Assembly: GCA_003117195.1 (NCBI GenBank)
Contig: BDSI01000027.1
Span: 62,001-126,000, forward strand
DNA: 64,000 nt
Direction of reading: 5' to 3'
Source of the DNA: Eudorina sp. 2006-703-Eu-15
Taxonomy: Eukaryota > Chlorophyta > Chlorophyceae > Chlamydomonadales > Volvocaceae
Part shown: positions 22,964 to 35,800 of the stretch, piece by piece
Numbering within the stretch: position 1 is the stretch's first letter
Layout of the letters: every line of letters begins with the position of its first letter
Program-made: the position numbers and the translations under genes
The notes under the pieces: model-generated
What the model was told of the DNA's origin: nothing
The model's input: the letters and a program-made list of their open reading frames with translations, nothing else
The model's database searches: none

Positions 22964-25492
22964 CGAGTAGGGTTAGTCACGAGTGTGTTATTTGACGGGC
23001 AAGGCAGGAGTGCGCGACATGCAAGGGGCACAGCTAAGCCCGGAGGAGTCCGGTCAGTGACGAGCGTGTGTGCGCGGATGGCGGCCAAGGGGGCTTATCA
23101 AGAAGCAAACCCAGAATCGACCCATCCAAATTTACTCCGAATACCTGCGTGGGGGAAGGGCCGCGAATGGCATGCCGGCCTGGCCTCCTGCGGCAAGCCT
23201 TGAGTCCCATGTTCGGACAGGCGCCGAGAGGCCGGTAGCTGTCAGGCCCGCAACCGTGGCTGCCGGTGTCGTTTGGCTGGCTGAGTTGTACAACTTGCTT
23301 CGTTTGGCTGATTTGGGTTTGGGTGGCTAATGTGTACATGATGCATTCTTTCCTCAACTCCAAAGCTGAGAGCACATTTTTACAATGCGCCGGATGATTG
23401 CTGAAAGCCGCTTCAGCCGCGTTATGGAACCTTCTTGGGACAGCCAGGTCGGCGTTGCCGCGGACCTGGGGACTGCACAGGACCTGTTCGTACATACATA
23501 CACGGGGTGCCGTACGGCGGTTGCGGCGGGAAGCTCGTCGGTTTGCATAGCGCTTCGGGACCTGTGTTGGACATGTGGCAGAGTGGTACGGACACATGCT
23601 GCAAAAGCTCACATGCACGGGGACGACGGATGTCACCTGGCCATGGTGGCTCTCTGGCTCTTTCTCCTGATGGTTAATTGGGCATTCGGGTGGTAGGGCT
23701 ACGTGTCCGTCGCAATCGCATGTGGCGCGGCGTCGGCTGAGCAGGGTGGTGCAGCGTCAGGCATAGCGAGCTGGGCACAGAGGTTAGGCGCAGTCAGGCG
23801 CGGAAGAGCTTTTGATGCAGGGCGGGTGGCGGCGGGGTAGCAGCAGGGCAGGCGGAGCAGGTTGGCAGCAGCAGGAGGGGGGAGGGCAGGGACAGCTCGC
23901 AGGAGTGTTTGCGGAGTGTGCGGTTCCTGGTTTAGGTTTTACAGAGTATAATCTGTGGATAAGAAGATCAAATGTCGTACAGAAAGCCAGGTGAGGAACA
24001 CGCTAGGTGCGGCACTGACTCGGGCAAAATATCCCAGTAGCGCAGATGAAGTTGGCGTCCGGAACGCGCTGAGTGACGGACGAGGAAGGGGGGACAGCCA
24101 TTGTGTGGATTTATTGGTGCAGCCACCCCACATGGGGTGTGCCTTTTTTTAGTGCAGCCCACAAGTAGGACAGATTACGCACATGTTTCGGCAGAGAGGC
24201 GTCATCATACTTTCGACGCCGTCCGCTACTGCAGGATGAAACGTTGTTGGCTGCAGGAGTTGCTGTACGTAGCTAGTCGACCGACCAATACATGCATTTT
24301 CGGTTCTTCTGTCCCACAGCGCTATAGACGGGTCAGTCACTTCGGGCGTTTTGGGCGGCCGCACGGAAACGGCTGCAGGGAGGTTCCACACCGCGTGGCC
24401 CATCCCCTTGCCCGCCATGTCTGTGCAAGTCTTCAAACAAGTGCAGTTGCACCTTGGCAGGCCCGATGGACGATTCGTTGCATACCACGTGGATGTCCGT
24501 GGATGATCCATATGAACCTTTGTCGCAGGGGGTTTGCTGTTTTATGGCGAAATGTACGGCGGGTGAGGGTTTGGTGTTGCGTAGTCGGGGTTCTGGCTGG
24601 CGCACACAACACCGGAACCTTCATCTTGGGACGTCTTCGGCGGCGCTGACTACACGGCGTTTTGTTTGCAAGTAGGTACGTCGCGATAAAAACGAGAGGA
24701 TCGCACACACAGCATTGTGCTATGAGTCTGTGTGGCCAAGGCAGCCGACCCGCACCAGCTGGTAGTCGTCCCCGACGCAGCGACACCAAAAGCGCGCCAA
24801 ATGGACCGACATTATATTACTGTACATGGGTCGGGCATTGGGTACATTATACGGATACGGGCAATCTTATGGGCACTGCTCTGCTCCCTGCATGTCACGC
24901 ACGCCTGTTCGGCCTGTCTGCGAACACCGGCAGTCCGGAACCACGAGCTGAGTCAGCTACGTACAAAATCATCATGCAACCATTTGTCATGCATCCATAC
25001 TCATGCTCAAGTTAACAAAGGATAGTAATTACAGCACGTACAAGTGAATCTTCCTTCATTGGCCTATCGAATCGCTTGACCGCTTCAACTTTCTACCCAG
25101 GTTTCGCGAAAGGTTGCAGTGTTTGTGTAGGTTGGTCTCAGCGAGGTGTACGTAATACAGTAGCTTGATCATCAACATATATAGGTGGCGCGTGCTTTCG
25201 TGGGAGGCTCCCTGCGTACACATCAACACCACCCTTACAACACCGCGGCACTACTGACTTGACTAAGACATCAGGCAACAAGCACGGTTTGTAATGCGCC
25301 TCCTGCGTGCGGCCCAGAGGCACGGAGCCGGTGAGCAGCGGTCACACCTCTTTCGGCCGGCGTGCAAGGGAGCTTGCGGTCCCATATTGCGATTTTCTGC
25401 GCATCTCTCTTCCCGCGCCCTCAGGCCGTCACCGCGCTGCTTCTGCTCAGCGGTGCCCCTGCTGCTACGCATCATCTGCGCCCTCTGCGCAA
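22964..25492. other. Intergenic region, no supported gene
   Basis: Base composition is more AT-rich than in the flanking genes. ORFs such as the one at 24101-24649 have no domain and no splice partners. The segment near 24868-24930 resembles 10266-10325. Confidence 0.5.
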
Positions 25493-25746
25493 ATGGCCCA
25501 GCTAGCCCGCCTGCGGGAGGCCCTTCCCAACGCCAGGGACTTGCATGAAGCCTTCCCCGCCATCCCTCCTGGTAAGGGGTCCCGCAACGTCAGACGAAGA
25601 TAGGACTCCAACCCGCTCTGAAGCTGCCAATCGCCTTTCTCCTCCCGCGCTCGCACCTGCCTGTGCTTGGCATAGTCGCGCAGCACATCAACGCATTGGC
25701 CCTGGCGAGGCCTGACCTCTAGACTGTGACTCAAATCCCCCCCGCT

Positions 25747-25777
<31 letters not shown>

Positions 25778-28519
25778 CCACTGCCACTGCCACTGCCACT
25801 GCCGCTGCTGCTATAGGTCGGGTGATTCGCTGCGCCAACCCGTCCTCCACTCGCCCCGAGGATGTGGAGCACCTGCTGCGGGTGGTGCGGGTGCGGGACC
25901 TGGTGAGATGTGGGCGCGGTAGGGCAGCACCGGGGCTGGGCTGGGGGCGTGTAGGCAATGGACATGAGCAGTTTCCGACCGAGTTAGAGAGCGATCTGTG
26001 GGCAGGAACGGCGGGAAGGAGTGGGCGGACGTGGAGAAGGGGTGTCGGCCGTGGGGAGAGCAGCACAGTCCAAACTCCAAAGTTAACCCGTGTCGACACT
26101 GCCGGTAGGGGGGGACCTGGCGAACGGTCCTTTGGCTCGCACCGGCTCGCTTACTGAGGTTTCAGGGGTTGGTGGATTGCTGGCCTAGGGCGCAATGTGG
26201 GTTGTGAGCAACTCGCACCCGCTCACCGTATATGAATGGACGGATCGACGCCGAGGGATGCGGCTGAGACGTCGTTGGCGGAGGGGAAACGACTTGACAC
26301 CTCCCGTCATTGCCGCGTGGGCTGCCCTGCGCCCGCCGTGGCGCGCACCTGCCCAGATCGACCTCCGCGCCCCGGAGGAGCTCCGGGAGGACGACAGCGG
26401 GTCGGCGCTGATGCAGCGGACCTCCATGCGCGCGTACCGGAGGAGCTGGCTGCGGCCCGGGCAGGTGGGCCGGGGCAGGTGGGGCGACCGGGCCGGCTGC
26501 CGCAGGGAGGCCATCCGGACTACCCCACGCGGGACCCGTGTTACAGCAGCGCAGTGGCGGAGAAGAGGTGCCAGGTGCCGACCGTTGGCCTGACCGATTG
26601 TCACGGCCCTGGCGGTTGCACCCGGGGGCGGAACTGGGCTGGCGGCAGAGTAAGGTTTGTGAACCGTGGGCTCGCCGGTGCCGTGAGGTCGTACTGTCGG
26701 GCTGCCGGTTCTTCCAACTATGCCCGTTTCCAAATTGACCTCTACCAAGGCAATCCCTCATCGGTAAACCCTTTTTTGTGATCCGCAGCTGTTCGTCGCA
26801 CCTGTCAGCGCGGATGCCCCCACTGCTGCGCCCTCGAACGGCGCGCCCGCGCTGGAGGCACGCGCCTCCGACGGGGCAGCGGCTCAGCCAGAGCCACAGC
26901 GCCTGGACTTATCCGGCTCCTCGCCCGCGGATCCCCAAGCGGACTGCCCGCCGGCCACCACCAGTACCGGCTTCACCGCGACGAACGGTAACGGCGCCCG
27001 TACGGCAGACCCGACGATGTCTGTTGTACGGCACAACATCTCCCTGCTGGATCGTGGGCGGTACTACGTCAGCCTCGCGGCCCGGATCCCAATTGCCACA
27101 ACCGTCTCGGCGCTGCTGACAAACTTCGTCAACAAACCTGCCGCACGGTCCATGCTGCTGCCGTACGTCAACGGAGGCGGGTTGACCATGCTGTACGAGA
27201 TGCTGCTGGAGAGCTCCCGCCCGGAGATCCGGCAGGTAGAGTGGGTTGATGCTGGCTGGGTGGTTGGCGCCGGGGGGCCTATATAACCCTAATAAAGAAA
27301 TGCCGTACGGGTGCGATGTCGGGGCCCGAGGACGCACCAGGGGATATCGCGTAAGCAGGCAGGCCGAACAAGAGGCGATGTGGGTTCCAGGTAGGGTAAC
27401 AAGGTAAGCCTCAACTGTGTGGTGGATGCGTGCTGGGTGCGGTCCATCAGATGCGGGACCCAGCGCCAGGGCTATGGGGTCGGGGAGGGGGAGGTGTGTG
27501 TGTGTGGTGGTGTCGGTGGCTGCGGGCGGCCGTTGCCGTTGCGTGGGCGGCCGTTGCGTGGGCGGCCGGGCGCAACAGACGGTTCGGGGTTCACTTGCCT
27601 GTGGGTGGGTGCGCGGGTGCGGTGTCGGGATCAACGAATACATCTGCTGCCGTGTGAATGAGGTCCAGATTATAGTGGACACCCCTTGTGATGCTGTGTT
27701 GTGCTGTGTGCTGCACTGCGCGGACCTGCGCGGTGCTGTGCGCCCAGGTGATGGAGATCCTGCTCCAGGCCGCCGAGTCGCGGCACGCCGTCATGTTCTT
27801 CTGTCGGGCGGGCAAGGACCGCACCGGTCTGGTGGCGGCCATGGTGCTGGCGGTGGCGGGGGCCAGCGAGGAGCAGATCGTCGAGGACTACGCCAGGTGG
27901 GTGGGGAGGCACAGGCGGGATGTGCGCCGTGACCATTGTCGGTGGTGGTGGTGGTGGTGGTGGTGGATGACGGCGGCGCGGGCCGTGCAACCGCAGATCA
28001 CATCACATCACATCACATCACATCACATCACATCACATCACATCACATCACATCACACTGCCAGGAACCCGCTCCCGACCGCGCTCGTCGCCCTCCACCT
28101 GTCATCAATCGCCCCATAGCCGGGTTCCTGGCGGCGTCACGGTGCAGGGGCCATGAGCCACATCCGCACTTGACCGTCTGCTGCGCAGCCAGCCAAGCCA
28201 TGACCTAACCTGCACGTACAGGCCTTACCTGCGAGTATGAGCCACCAGGCTTTACCTGAGCGAATACCGGGTTGGATACGGTAACCGCTCCCGCAGGTCC
28301 GACGCCTATCACCGGGTAGCCCTAGCGGGTTTGGAGAGCCGGGAGGAGCTGGCGGGGCTGGACCGGGCGCAGTTTGAGCGGGCGCCACCCGAGGTGATGC
28401 GCGCCACGCTGGAGCACGTACGGCGGCGGTACGGCTCCCTGTCGGGCTACCTGACCTCCGTGGGTTTCGGAGCGGACCGTCAAAAGCGGCTGCGGGAGCT
28501 GCTCACCAGCGAGTTGTGA
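25493..28519 (+). CDS. Y_phosphatase3-family tyrosine phosphatase
   Basis: Predicted protein phosphatase of the bacterial/plant Y_phosphatase3 type. Six exons with matching phases: 25493-25571, 25817-25902, 26357-26464, 26789-27235, 27748-27896, 28297-28519; 363 aa. The N-terminus has the family signature LPNARDLHEAFP, then GRVIRCANPSS and RDLIDLRAPEEL. The catalytic loop is CRAGKDRTG, with nucleophile Cys259 and Arg265; the residue before Cys is Phe, where most family members have His. Residues about 92-168 form a low-complexity insert rich in Ala, Pro and Ser. The C-terminal helices (ESREELAGLDRAQF... RRRYGSLSGYL) are typical of the fold. No signal peptide or membrane segment is seen. Substrate cannot be judged. 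The join between exons 3 and 4 is the least certain; a short extra exon could lie in 26465-26788. Confidence 0.85.
27996..28057 (+). repeat. Pentanucleotide microsatellite (ATCAC)n in a phosphatase intron
   Basis: About twelve perfect tandem copies of ATCAC lie in the last intron, after a short GGT run at about 27940-27965. Confidence 0.95.
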
Positions 28520-29454
28520 ATCAGGGGGGACGAAGGTGCACCGAGTGCCGCGCTGGGCCAGGGGGTTATGGTGATGGCAGGTCTGGGATGTGCCGTGTTT
28601 GACCGTTGCCGTGTCGTGCCTTCAGCTCACGCGGAATCCGAGCCGTGTTGTACTGGAGTCGCAGGTGCCGAGCTGGGTAAGGAGGTTTGTCTTTCTGCGA
28701 AGTGTGGGGCGTGCCGTACAGATTAGTTACTACATGCCGGTATGGACACGTGTTACGTCCTGCAGCAGCACCCTTGTACGTAGGACTGGGCGCTACGGCG
28801 CTCAGCACTTGCCGTATCGATGGGGCCCGCAAAGGACCTGCAGGACGAGCCATCTGGTTTGGTGTATAAGCAGCGGGTGGGTGCGGGCGCTTGGTCCCGA
28901 GTGGAAGGTGCTTCGGGCGAGGGACGCTTTAGGCGTTTTGTGCTACGAAATTCCTGAGACCGAAAGCTGTTTGCGAGTCGCCGGATCAACTCGGATGGCC
29001 GTCCGGTGTGTATGTGCGACAACGGTTGGTTGCCGACGGAGGTGCTGGCGCTTGTGTTGGCGCGAGATCACGTGGCAGGTGGGCTGCTGTAGGGCACCGC
29101 GCCCGCACCGCTGCGTGTTGTATCCGCGCGGTCTGAGTGACAGGAATAGGTACAGAGAACCTACTGTCAAGGTTCAAGATCCAGGCAGTTTGCAAAGCAC
29201 GTGCGCCACTGACCGGTCACGTGGCAGTTACAGTTGGGAGTTGTCGAGTTCAAGCAGTCCATTCCCGCTCGACTTTCTTGAACAATCCCGCACAACATTC
29301 TTTACATTTCAGAATCCAACTACATTACGGGTCCAACACTTCAGACTCCTTATGGTCAGACGCGGAAGGATGAATGAGTATCTGTCTTAGAAGCCCCGCA
29401 CTCCGCAATTTCTTACCTGATGTAATATGTTTCTGTCACTTACCTTTTTTATCG
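28520..29454. other. Intergenic / possible long 3' UTR, no supported gene
   Basis: No coding exon chain or domain was recognised on either strand. GC content drops towards 29200 and the following repeat. Confidence 0.45.
29421..29425 (+). terminator. Candidate TGTAA polyadenylation signal after the phosphatase gene
   Basis: First + strand TGTAA after the stop at 28519, some 900 nt downstream, just before the dispersed repeat copy begins. Weak evidence. Confidence 0.3.
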
Positions 29455-30157
29455 GCAACATCTTGTAGACGCTGGCGGAGGCTCACACAACCATAGCGTC
29501 TTTTGCTTATGTTCTGAACGGCGAACCCTTAAAAATTGGTAGTCGCACCATCTAAACCATGTCTTCATTTTATTCTGGAGTGCTTCCTCTGGAAAGTGGC
29601 GGCCAGCACAACCGTAGCACGCATGTAACAGGTCGACCCAGCGAACTCGCTTATAACTTCCAGACTCTCTGATGTGCACCTTTAGCACTCCTCTCGTCTA
29701 GCCCGTCGTCCGTATCAGCTGACAGCCTTCCATGGCGGCTTGTCGCCTCCTGCCCAACCTTCGGACCTCGGGAGGGCGTCATGGAGCGGCAACCCCCGCC
29801 CGCACATGTTGCAGGGGAACCACAGCTGACAATTGGAATCAGCATTACTTGCAAGACTGCAGAGACTAGCAGAGACTGATAGGGCAGCGAGCAGAGGTTG
29901 TAGTTGCGCAGCACGCTGGGTTGCCCCTCTATCTTGTTGTGCAATGCCGTGAAGCGAACGAGCAGAGCACACCATGTTTCTAGCGCAAAGCAGTAGGAGG
30001 TTCGCCTTGACGACTACCAAGGATGTTGGCTGCGCCCGGAGGCCCGAGGCGCACCCGCAGGTTGGACCATCCCTCGAACTTCCGTCGCGTTTCCAGTGTT
30101 ATCCAGCAAACACTGGGCGAACTGATCATATCGCTGATCCGCAAGCTGCGCGTTGAG
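29455..30157 (+). mobile_element. Dispersed repeat, copy 1 (diverged, non-coding)
   Basis: Aligns by eye with 30440-31280 in the same orientation. Shared landmarks in the same order are CACACAACCATAGC, CAGCGAACTCGC followed by TAACTTCCAGACTCT, GCACATGTTGCAGGG, TGGCTGCGCCCGGAGGCCCG, and GTGTTATCCAGCAAA followed by CGCTGATCCGCAAGCTGCG. No ORF with transposase or reverse transcriptase motifs is seen. Probably an old non-autonomous element; its class is unknown. Confidence 0.55.
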
Positions 30158-30158
30158 A

Positions 30159-30364
30159 GTGCGTTTAGACGTTTAGACGTTTATAGTGCGTTTAGACGTT
30201 TAGAGTGCGTTTAGACGTTTAGAGTGCGTTTAGACGTTTCGACGTTTAGAGTGCGTTTAGACGTTTAGAGTGCGTTTAGACGTTTAGAGTGCGTTTAGAC
30301 GTTTAGAGTGCGTTTAGACGTTTAGAGTGCGTTTAGACGTTTAGAGTGCGTTTAGACGTTTAGA
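30159..30364 (+). repeat. 19-bp minisatellite, ten copies
   Basis: Unit GTGCGTTTAGACGTTTAGA. Starts are at 30159, 30186, 30205, 30224, 30251, 30270, 30289, 30308, 30327 and 30346; two irregular steps contain an extra GACGTTTA piece. The array sits between the two dispersed repeat copies. Confidence 0.95.
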
Positions 30365-30439
30365 CCTTTCGTCCGGGTTCTCCAGTGTAACAACAGGTAA
30401 ACTGGGCTTCTCGCTGCTTCGCAGGCTGCGTTGTGATAT

Positions 30440-31280
30440 GCACGCCACGCTCTATTAGAATGTGGCTGGGGCCAACACAACCATAGCATCATTTATGTTT
30501 TTTTTATGTTTTGGATAGCGACATTTTACAGATTGGTGGCCTCACCAACTACATCTTGCTTTCATTTTATCCTGGATAACATTCTCTGGAATTTGGTGGC
30601 CAACAGAACCATAGCAGGCATCGATCCAGCGAACTCGCCATAACTTCCAGACTCTTTGGTGTGCGCCTTAAACAATCTTCTCTGAGCAACCGTAATCCAT
30701 GTAAACTGGCAGCCATTAACTGCGGCTTGCTTGTCGCCACCCGCGCGCGCGCGTCATGGAGCCCCCCCAGCACATGTTGCAGGGAAGCCCGCAGCTACAG
30801 AATAGGCGGGCTGCAGAGCTGGTAGGCAGGCTATCAGAGGCAGGTTGCAGGTAGGCAGGCTATCAGAGGTTCGCCCGGCTTGCCACTTCTGTTGTGCAGT
30901 GGGGCGAAGCGAACACATAGTTTTAGCGCAGACGGCGCAAGGCACTAGGAGATTCGCCGTGACGAATACCACAGCAGCTGGCTGCGCCCGGAGGCCCGAG
31001 GCACAGCCCACAGGCTGACAAGGTCAGTACTGCTTTGGTTAGGTTTATGCCAAAAACCATGGGTAAAGTTTCGGCGCACGCGCACTCTCACCACGCAGGT
31101 TGCGCATAAGCGATAAGACCATCCAGCTCACCTAGTGTTTACTGGATGATGCGGAATGACGCTGAAAACCGAACGGGAGTATTCCCAGTGACCCTTCGCC
31201 CGGTTGTCAGTGTTATCCAGTGTTATCCAGCAAAGAATAGGTGAGCCGATCTTATCGCTGATCCGCAAGCTGCGTGGTAA
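30440..31280 (+). mobile_element. Dispersed repeat, copy 2 (diverged, non-coding)
   Basis: Second copy of the element at 29455-30157, in direct orientation. It ends with the same block (GTGTTATCCAGCAAA, then CGCTGATCCGCAAGCTGCG). An extra internal duplication containing GGCAGGCTATCAGAGG lies at about 30820-30870. Confidence 0.55.
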
Positions 31281-32814
31281 GGTGCTAGGGCCACTAGGGC
31301 CCCACAACTCAACCCATGGTTTTCACCTGAAAACCAGAGCAGTCCGACCCTGTCAATTTGTCAGACATGTGCGATTGCCAGTAGTGTATACGAACCAGCA
31401 GTAGCACCTCGTAAGACAGGATTGTCAGACAGAGAAGCCGGGCATCTGCACGGCCGAGAGCCTCGCCGCTGCTTTCGTACATTGGACATCCTATATCAAC
31501 CAGTATCTGGCCTCCTTTTTCACCACAAAGCTGCTGGATTAATTAGTCTCTGACATACCAGCTCTCATACAGTTTTCTTACTGCGCTCTTGCTCCAGCTG
31601 AGTTCTTTTATTGTCCCGAAGCACTGCCTCCCTGCAGATTCTTCTTACACGATGCACAGATGCACTATTTCAATTAGAGTTTAGCTTGGTATGTGCTTTT
31701 CATACTGGAAACGTTCAGCTCTGGTTCACCTCATACTCTTCGGAAGTCTTGGGTTGGGCCCAGTCGAAGGACTTCATTCTGGCCGTGGCGACAGTGACTT
31801 TATCATAAAGGTAAGCTTCCGGTTTTCCGGTTTTGAGCCGTTCGCGCTTTACGTCACCTGGTTGCCAATTAAATAAAGGCTGCGTTGCAGCAGTGCCGCC
31901 CCTTGTTGACAACTTCAATTCTATTGCGAACTTTGTTATCTGGTAATCTTGTTTCATTAACACGGTGACCAGCAGGCCCAACCGGTCGGTTGCTTCTCGC
32001 GCGGTCCTACTGCCATTCCTGCCTGCTTCCGCCTCCCGATAACGCCGTCACGCACATTAACGTCCCTCACGCCTCCCTCCCTCCTCTGCCCTTGCTGCCA
32101 CCCTGACATGCAGATGATGGACCTGAAAGTCCACGATGCGCTCAAGTTCGGACCAAAGCACCGCACAGCACTCAAGGCGGCAAGCGACGACACGGGTTGG
32201 CTTTGTGCCTGCTTACTTGCTTGCAGGCACGTGCATCGCATTGGTTTATCGCATCGGTGCATCGCATTGCCAGCGGTGTGTCGCCTCGAAGGTATGTCTG
32301 TCCGCATCTACATGCAAGTGCTGCTGCCGTTCATTACAGCACGAGCTGACTCCGTGCGTGCGTCCGAACTTGCTTGAAGGATCGCTCATCGCCTGCTGTA
32401 CGATGATACGGATCTGCCCCTGATGGGCACGAGCTGACTCCGTTGGTCTTTACTTATTATTTGCTGACAGGCGCGGTAAGTTTAGGTAAGTTTTGCTTCG
32501 CAAGTAAGCCAGCTTTCCACGCTGACCCCGCCCTTGTGTCGTTGCTTGCTTGCAGGATCGCTCATCGGAAGGGGTGCTTCGTCGGGTTTGCCAACACGAA
32601 CACTCACCGTCTAACGAATCCCCCTGCATCGCCAAGACCTCAGCGCGTGTCACCTTCGAGTGCGCCTCGGCCGTGACGCGACCCTAAATCCGGTAGGCGA
32701 CGATTGGTCTGGGCTCGGGATCATGTGCCGGGTCGTTGGGTCGAGCCCAGGGAGGGGTAATGCGCCAACGGGTAGCTACCTTGGGTTGGGCTTGGGGATA
32801 TGTCATTCGCACGC
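31281..32814. other. Region upstream of the tandem array, with one exon-like segment
   Basis: No complete gene is supported. At 32114-32195 a short + strand reading frame after a CAG acceptor (DLKVHDALKFGPKHRTAL) is similar to a frame in every unit of the adjacent array, and the preceding CT-rich tract (32035-32113) also resembles the unit. It looks like a diverged relative of the array unit. Confidence 0.4.
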
Positions 32815-35800
32815 CCAGCGGCTCCGTGGTATCCGTGGTTGGATAGTCGTGCCTGTCTTCTCGCCGTACCATCCATGCGTTGTCGAGGATCTTGTGCGCT
32901 TCGACCATCTGGGTTCCGTACAGTCTCGTACAGTCCTGCCGATCCTTCTTCCGTGCCCTGATAACGCCCCCACATTTACGTCTCTTACGCCTCCCTCCCT
33001 ACTCCTCCCGCGTCGCCACCCTTCAGGTCTATCTATCTTGGATATGCTTGCCGATGATGCGCTTCAGTTGGGACCAACACGCGTCACGGGTCTCAATGCA
33101 AGGCGGCCTGATCGGTGGGTGATGCAAGACGCGTCACGTCCTCCAGAGTCTCTATCTGCAAGTGCGTTCGCGTTCGCACCCCCGAGTGAAACGACAAACT
33201 GACAGCAGCAACAGCTACAGCCAAAGTACAGCAAACCTAAAAGCGCAGCTACAGCTAAAGAAAGCACAGCCAGCAAACATAGGCGTCAACATTGTAGGGC
33301 GCGTATCGGGGTGTTTGTGTGTGTGTGTATTTGTGTGTGCGGTATTATTGCCCCATGCGCTACCAAGCTGTTTATTGACGTCTCCCCCCCTCTTTCCCTC
33401 CCCCCTTTTTCCCTTCGACCCTCCGGCATCGAGGTGGCGCTGTCCGACATCTGCTCATGCCCAGGACGTGACGGCATGACAATGTCGGACAGTGTCAACG
33501 GCAACCTTGAGGGTGTAGTAAGGGTGGTGTTAGCAGGTCCGAGGCATGCACGTACGATTCCGGTCATGGCCAGCGGCTCCGTGGTATCCGTGGTTGGATA
33601 GTCTTGCCTATCTTCTCGCCGTACCATCCATGCGTCGTCGAGGATCTTGTGCGCTTCGACCATCTGGGTTCCGTACAGTCTCGTACAGTCCTGCCGATCC
33701 TTCTTCCGTGCCCTGATAACGCCCCCACATTTACGTCTCTTACGCCTCCCTCCCTACTCCTCCCGCGTCGCCACCCTTCAGGTCTATCTATCTTGGATAT
33801 GCTTGCCGATGATGCGCTTCAGTTGGGACCAACACGCGTCACGGGTCTCAATGCAAGGCGGCCTGATCGGTGGGTGATGCAAGACGCGTCACGTCCTCCA
33901 GAGTCTCTATCTGCAAGTGCGTTCGCGTTCGCACCCCCGAGTGAAACGACAAACTGACAGCAGCAACAGCTACAGCCAAAGTACAGCAAACCTAAAAGCG
34001 CAGCTACAGCTAAAGAAAGCACAGCCAGCAAACATAGGCGTCAACATTGTAGGGCGCGTATCGGGGTGTTTGTGTGTGTGTGTGTATTTGTGTGTGCGGT
34101 ATTATTGCCCCATGCGCTACCAAGCTGTTTATTGACGTCTCCCCCCCTCTTTCCCTCCCCCCTTTTTCCCTTCGACCCTCCGGCATCGAGGTGGCGCTGT
34201 CCGACATCTGCTCATGCCCAGGACGTGACGGCATGACAATGTCGGACAGTGTCAACGGCAACCTTGAGGGTGTAGTAAGGGTGGTGTTAGCAGGTCCGAG
34301 GCATGCACGTACGATTCCGGTCATGGCCAGCGGCTCCGTGGTATCCGTGGTTGGATAGTCTTGCCTATCTTCTCGCCGTACCATCCATGCGTCGTCGAGG
34401 ATCTTGTGCGCTTCGACCATCTGGGTTCCGTACAGTCTCGTACAGTCCTGCCGATCCTTCTTCCGTGCCCTGATAACGCCCCCACATTTACGTCTCTTAC
34501 GCCTCCCTCCCTACTCCTCCCGCGTCGCCACCCTTCAGGTCTATCTATCTTGGATATGCTTGCCGATGATGCGCTTCAGTTGGGACCAACACGCGTCACG
34601 GGTCTCAATGCAAGGCGGCCTGATCGGTGGGTGATGCAAGACGCGTCACGTCCTCCAGAGTCTCTATCTGCAAGTGCGTTCGCGTTCGCACCCCCGAGTG
34701 AAACGACAAACTGACAGCAGCAACAGCTACAGCCAAAGTACAGCAAACCTAAAAGCGCAGCTACAGCTAAAGAAAGCACAGCCAGCAAACATAGGCGTCA
34801 ACATTGTAGGGCGCGTATCGGGGTGTTTGTGTGTGTGTGTATTTGTGTGTGCGGTATTATTGCCCCATGCGCTACCAAGCTGTTTATTGACTTCTCCCCC
34901 CCTCTTTCCCTCCCCCCTTTTTCCCTTCGACCCTCCGGCATCGAGGTGGCGCTGTCCGACATCTGCTCATGCCCAGGACGTGACGGCATGACAATGTCGG
35001 ACAGTGTCAACGGCAACCTTGAGGGTGTAGTAAGGGTGGTGTTAGCAGGTCCGAGGCATGCACGTACGATTCCGGTCATGGCCAGCGGCTCCGTGGTATC
35101 CGTGGTTGGATAGTCTTGCCTATCTTCTCGCCGTACCATCCATGCGTCGTCGAGGATCTTGTGCGCTTCGACCATCTGGGTTCCGTACAGTCTCGTACAG
35201 TCCTGCCGATCCTTCTTCCGTGCCCTGATAACGCCCCCACATTTACGTCTCTTACGCCTCCCTCCCTACTCCTCCCGCGTCGCCACCCTTCAGGTCTATC
35301 TATCTTGGATATGCTTGCCGATGATGCGCTTCAGTTGGGACCAACACGCGTCACGGGTCTCAATGCAAGGCGGCCTGATCGGTGGGTGATGCAAGACGCG
35401 TCACGTCCTCCAGAGTCTCTATCTGCAAGTGCGTTCGCGTTCGCACCCCGAGTGAAACGACAAACTGACAGCAGCAACAGCTACAGCCAAAGTACAGCAA
35501 ACCTAAAAGCGCAGCTACAGCTAAAGAAAGCACAGCCAGCAAACATAGGCGTCAACATTGTAGGGCGCGTATCGGGGTGTTTGTGTGTGTGTATTTGTGT
35601 GTGCGGTATTATTGCCCCATGCGCTACCAAGCTGTTTATTGACGTCTCCCCCCCTCTTTCCCTCCCCCCTTTTTCCCTTCGACCCTCCGGCATCGAGGTG
35701 GCGCTGTCCGACATCTGCTCATGCCCAGGACGTGACGGCATGACAATGTCGGACAGTGTCAACGGCAACCTTGAGGGTGTAGTAAGGGTGGTGTTAGCAG

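Noticed and set aside
24101..24649. 182-aa + strand ORF as a gene
   Set aside because: No recognised motif, no splice structure, and overlapping - strand ORFs of similar quality.
30159..30364. Interstitial telomeric repeat
   Set aside because: The unit has TTTAGA and not TTTTAGGG or TTTAGGG; the similarity is superficial.
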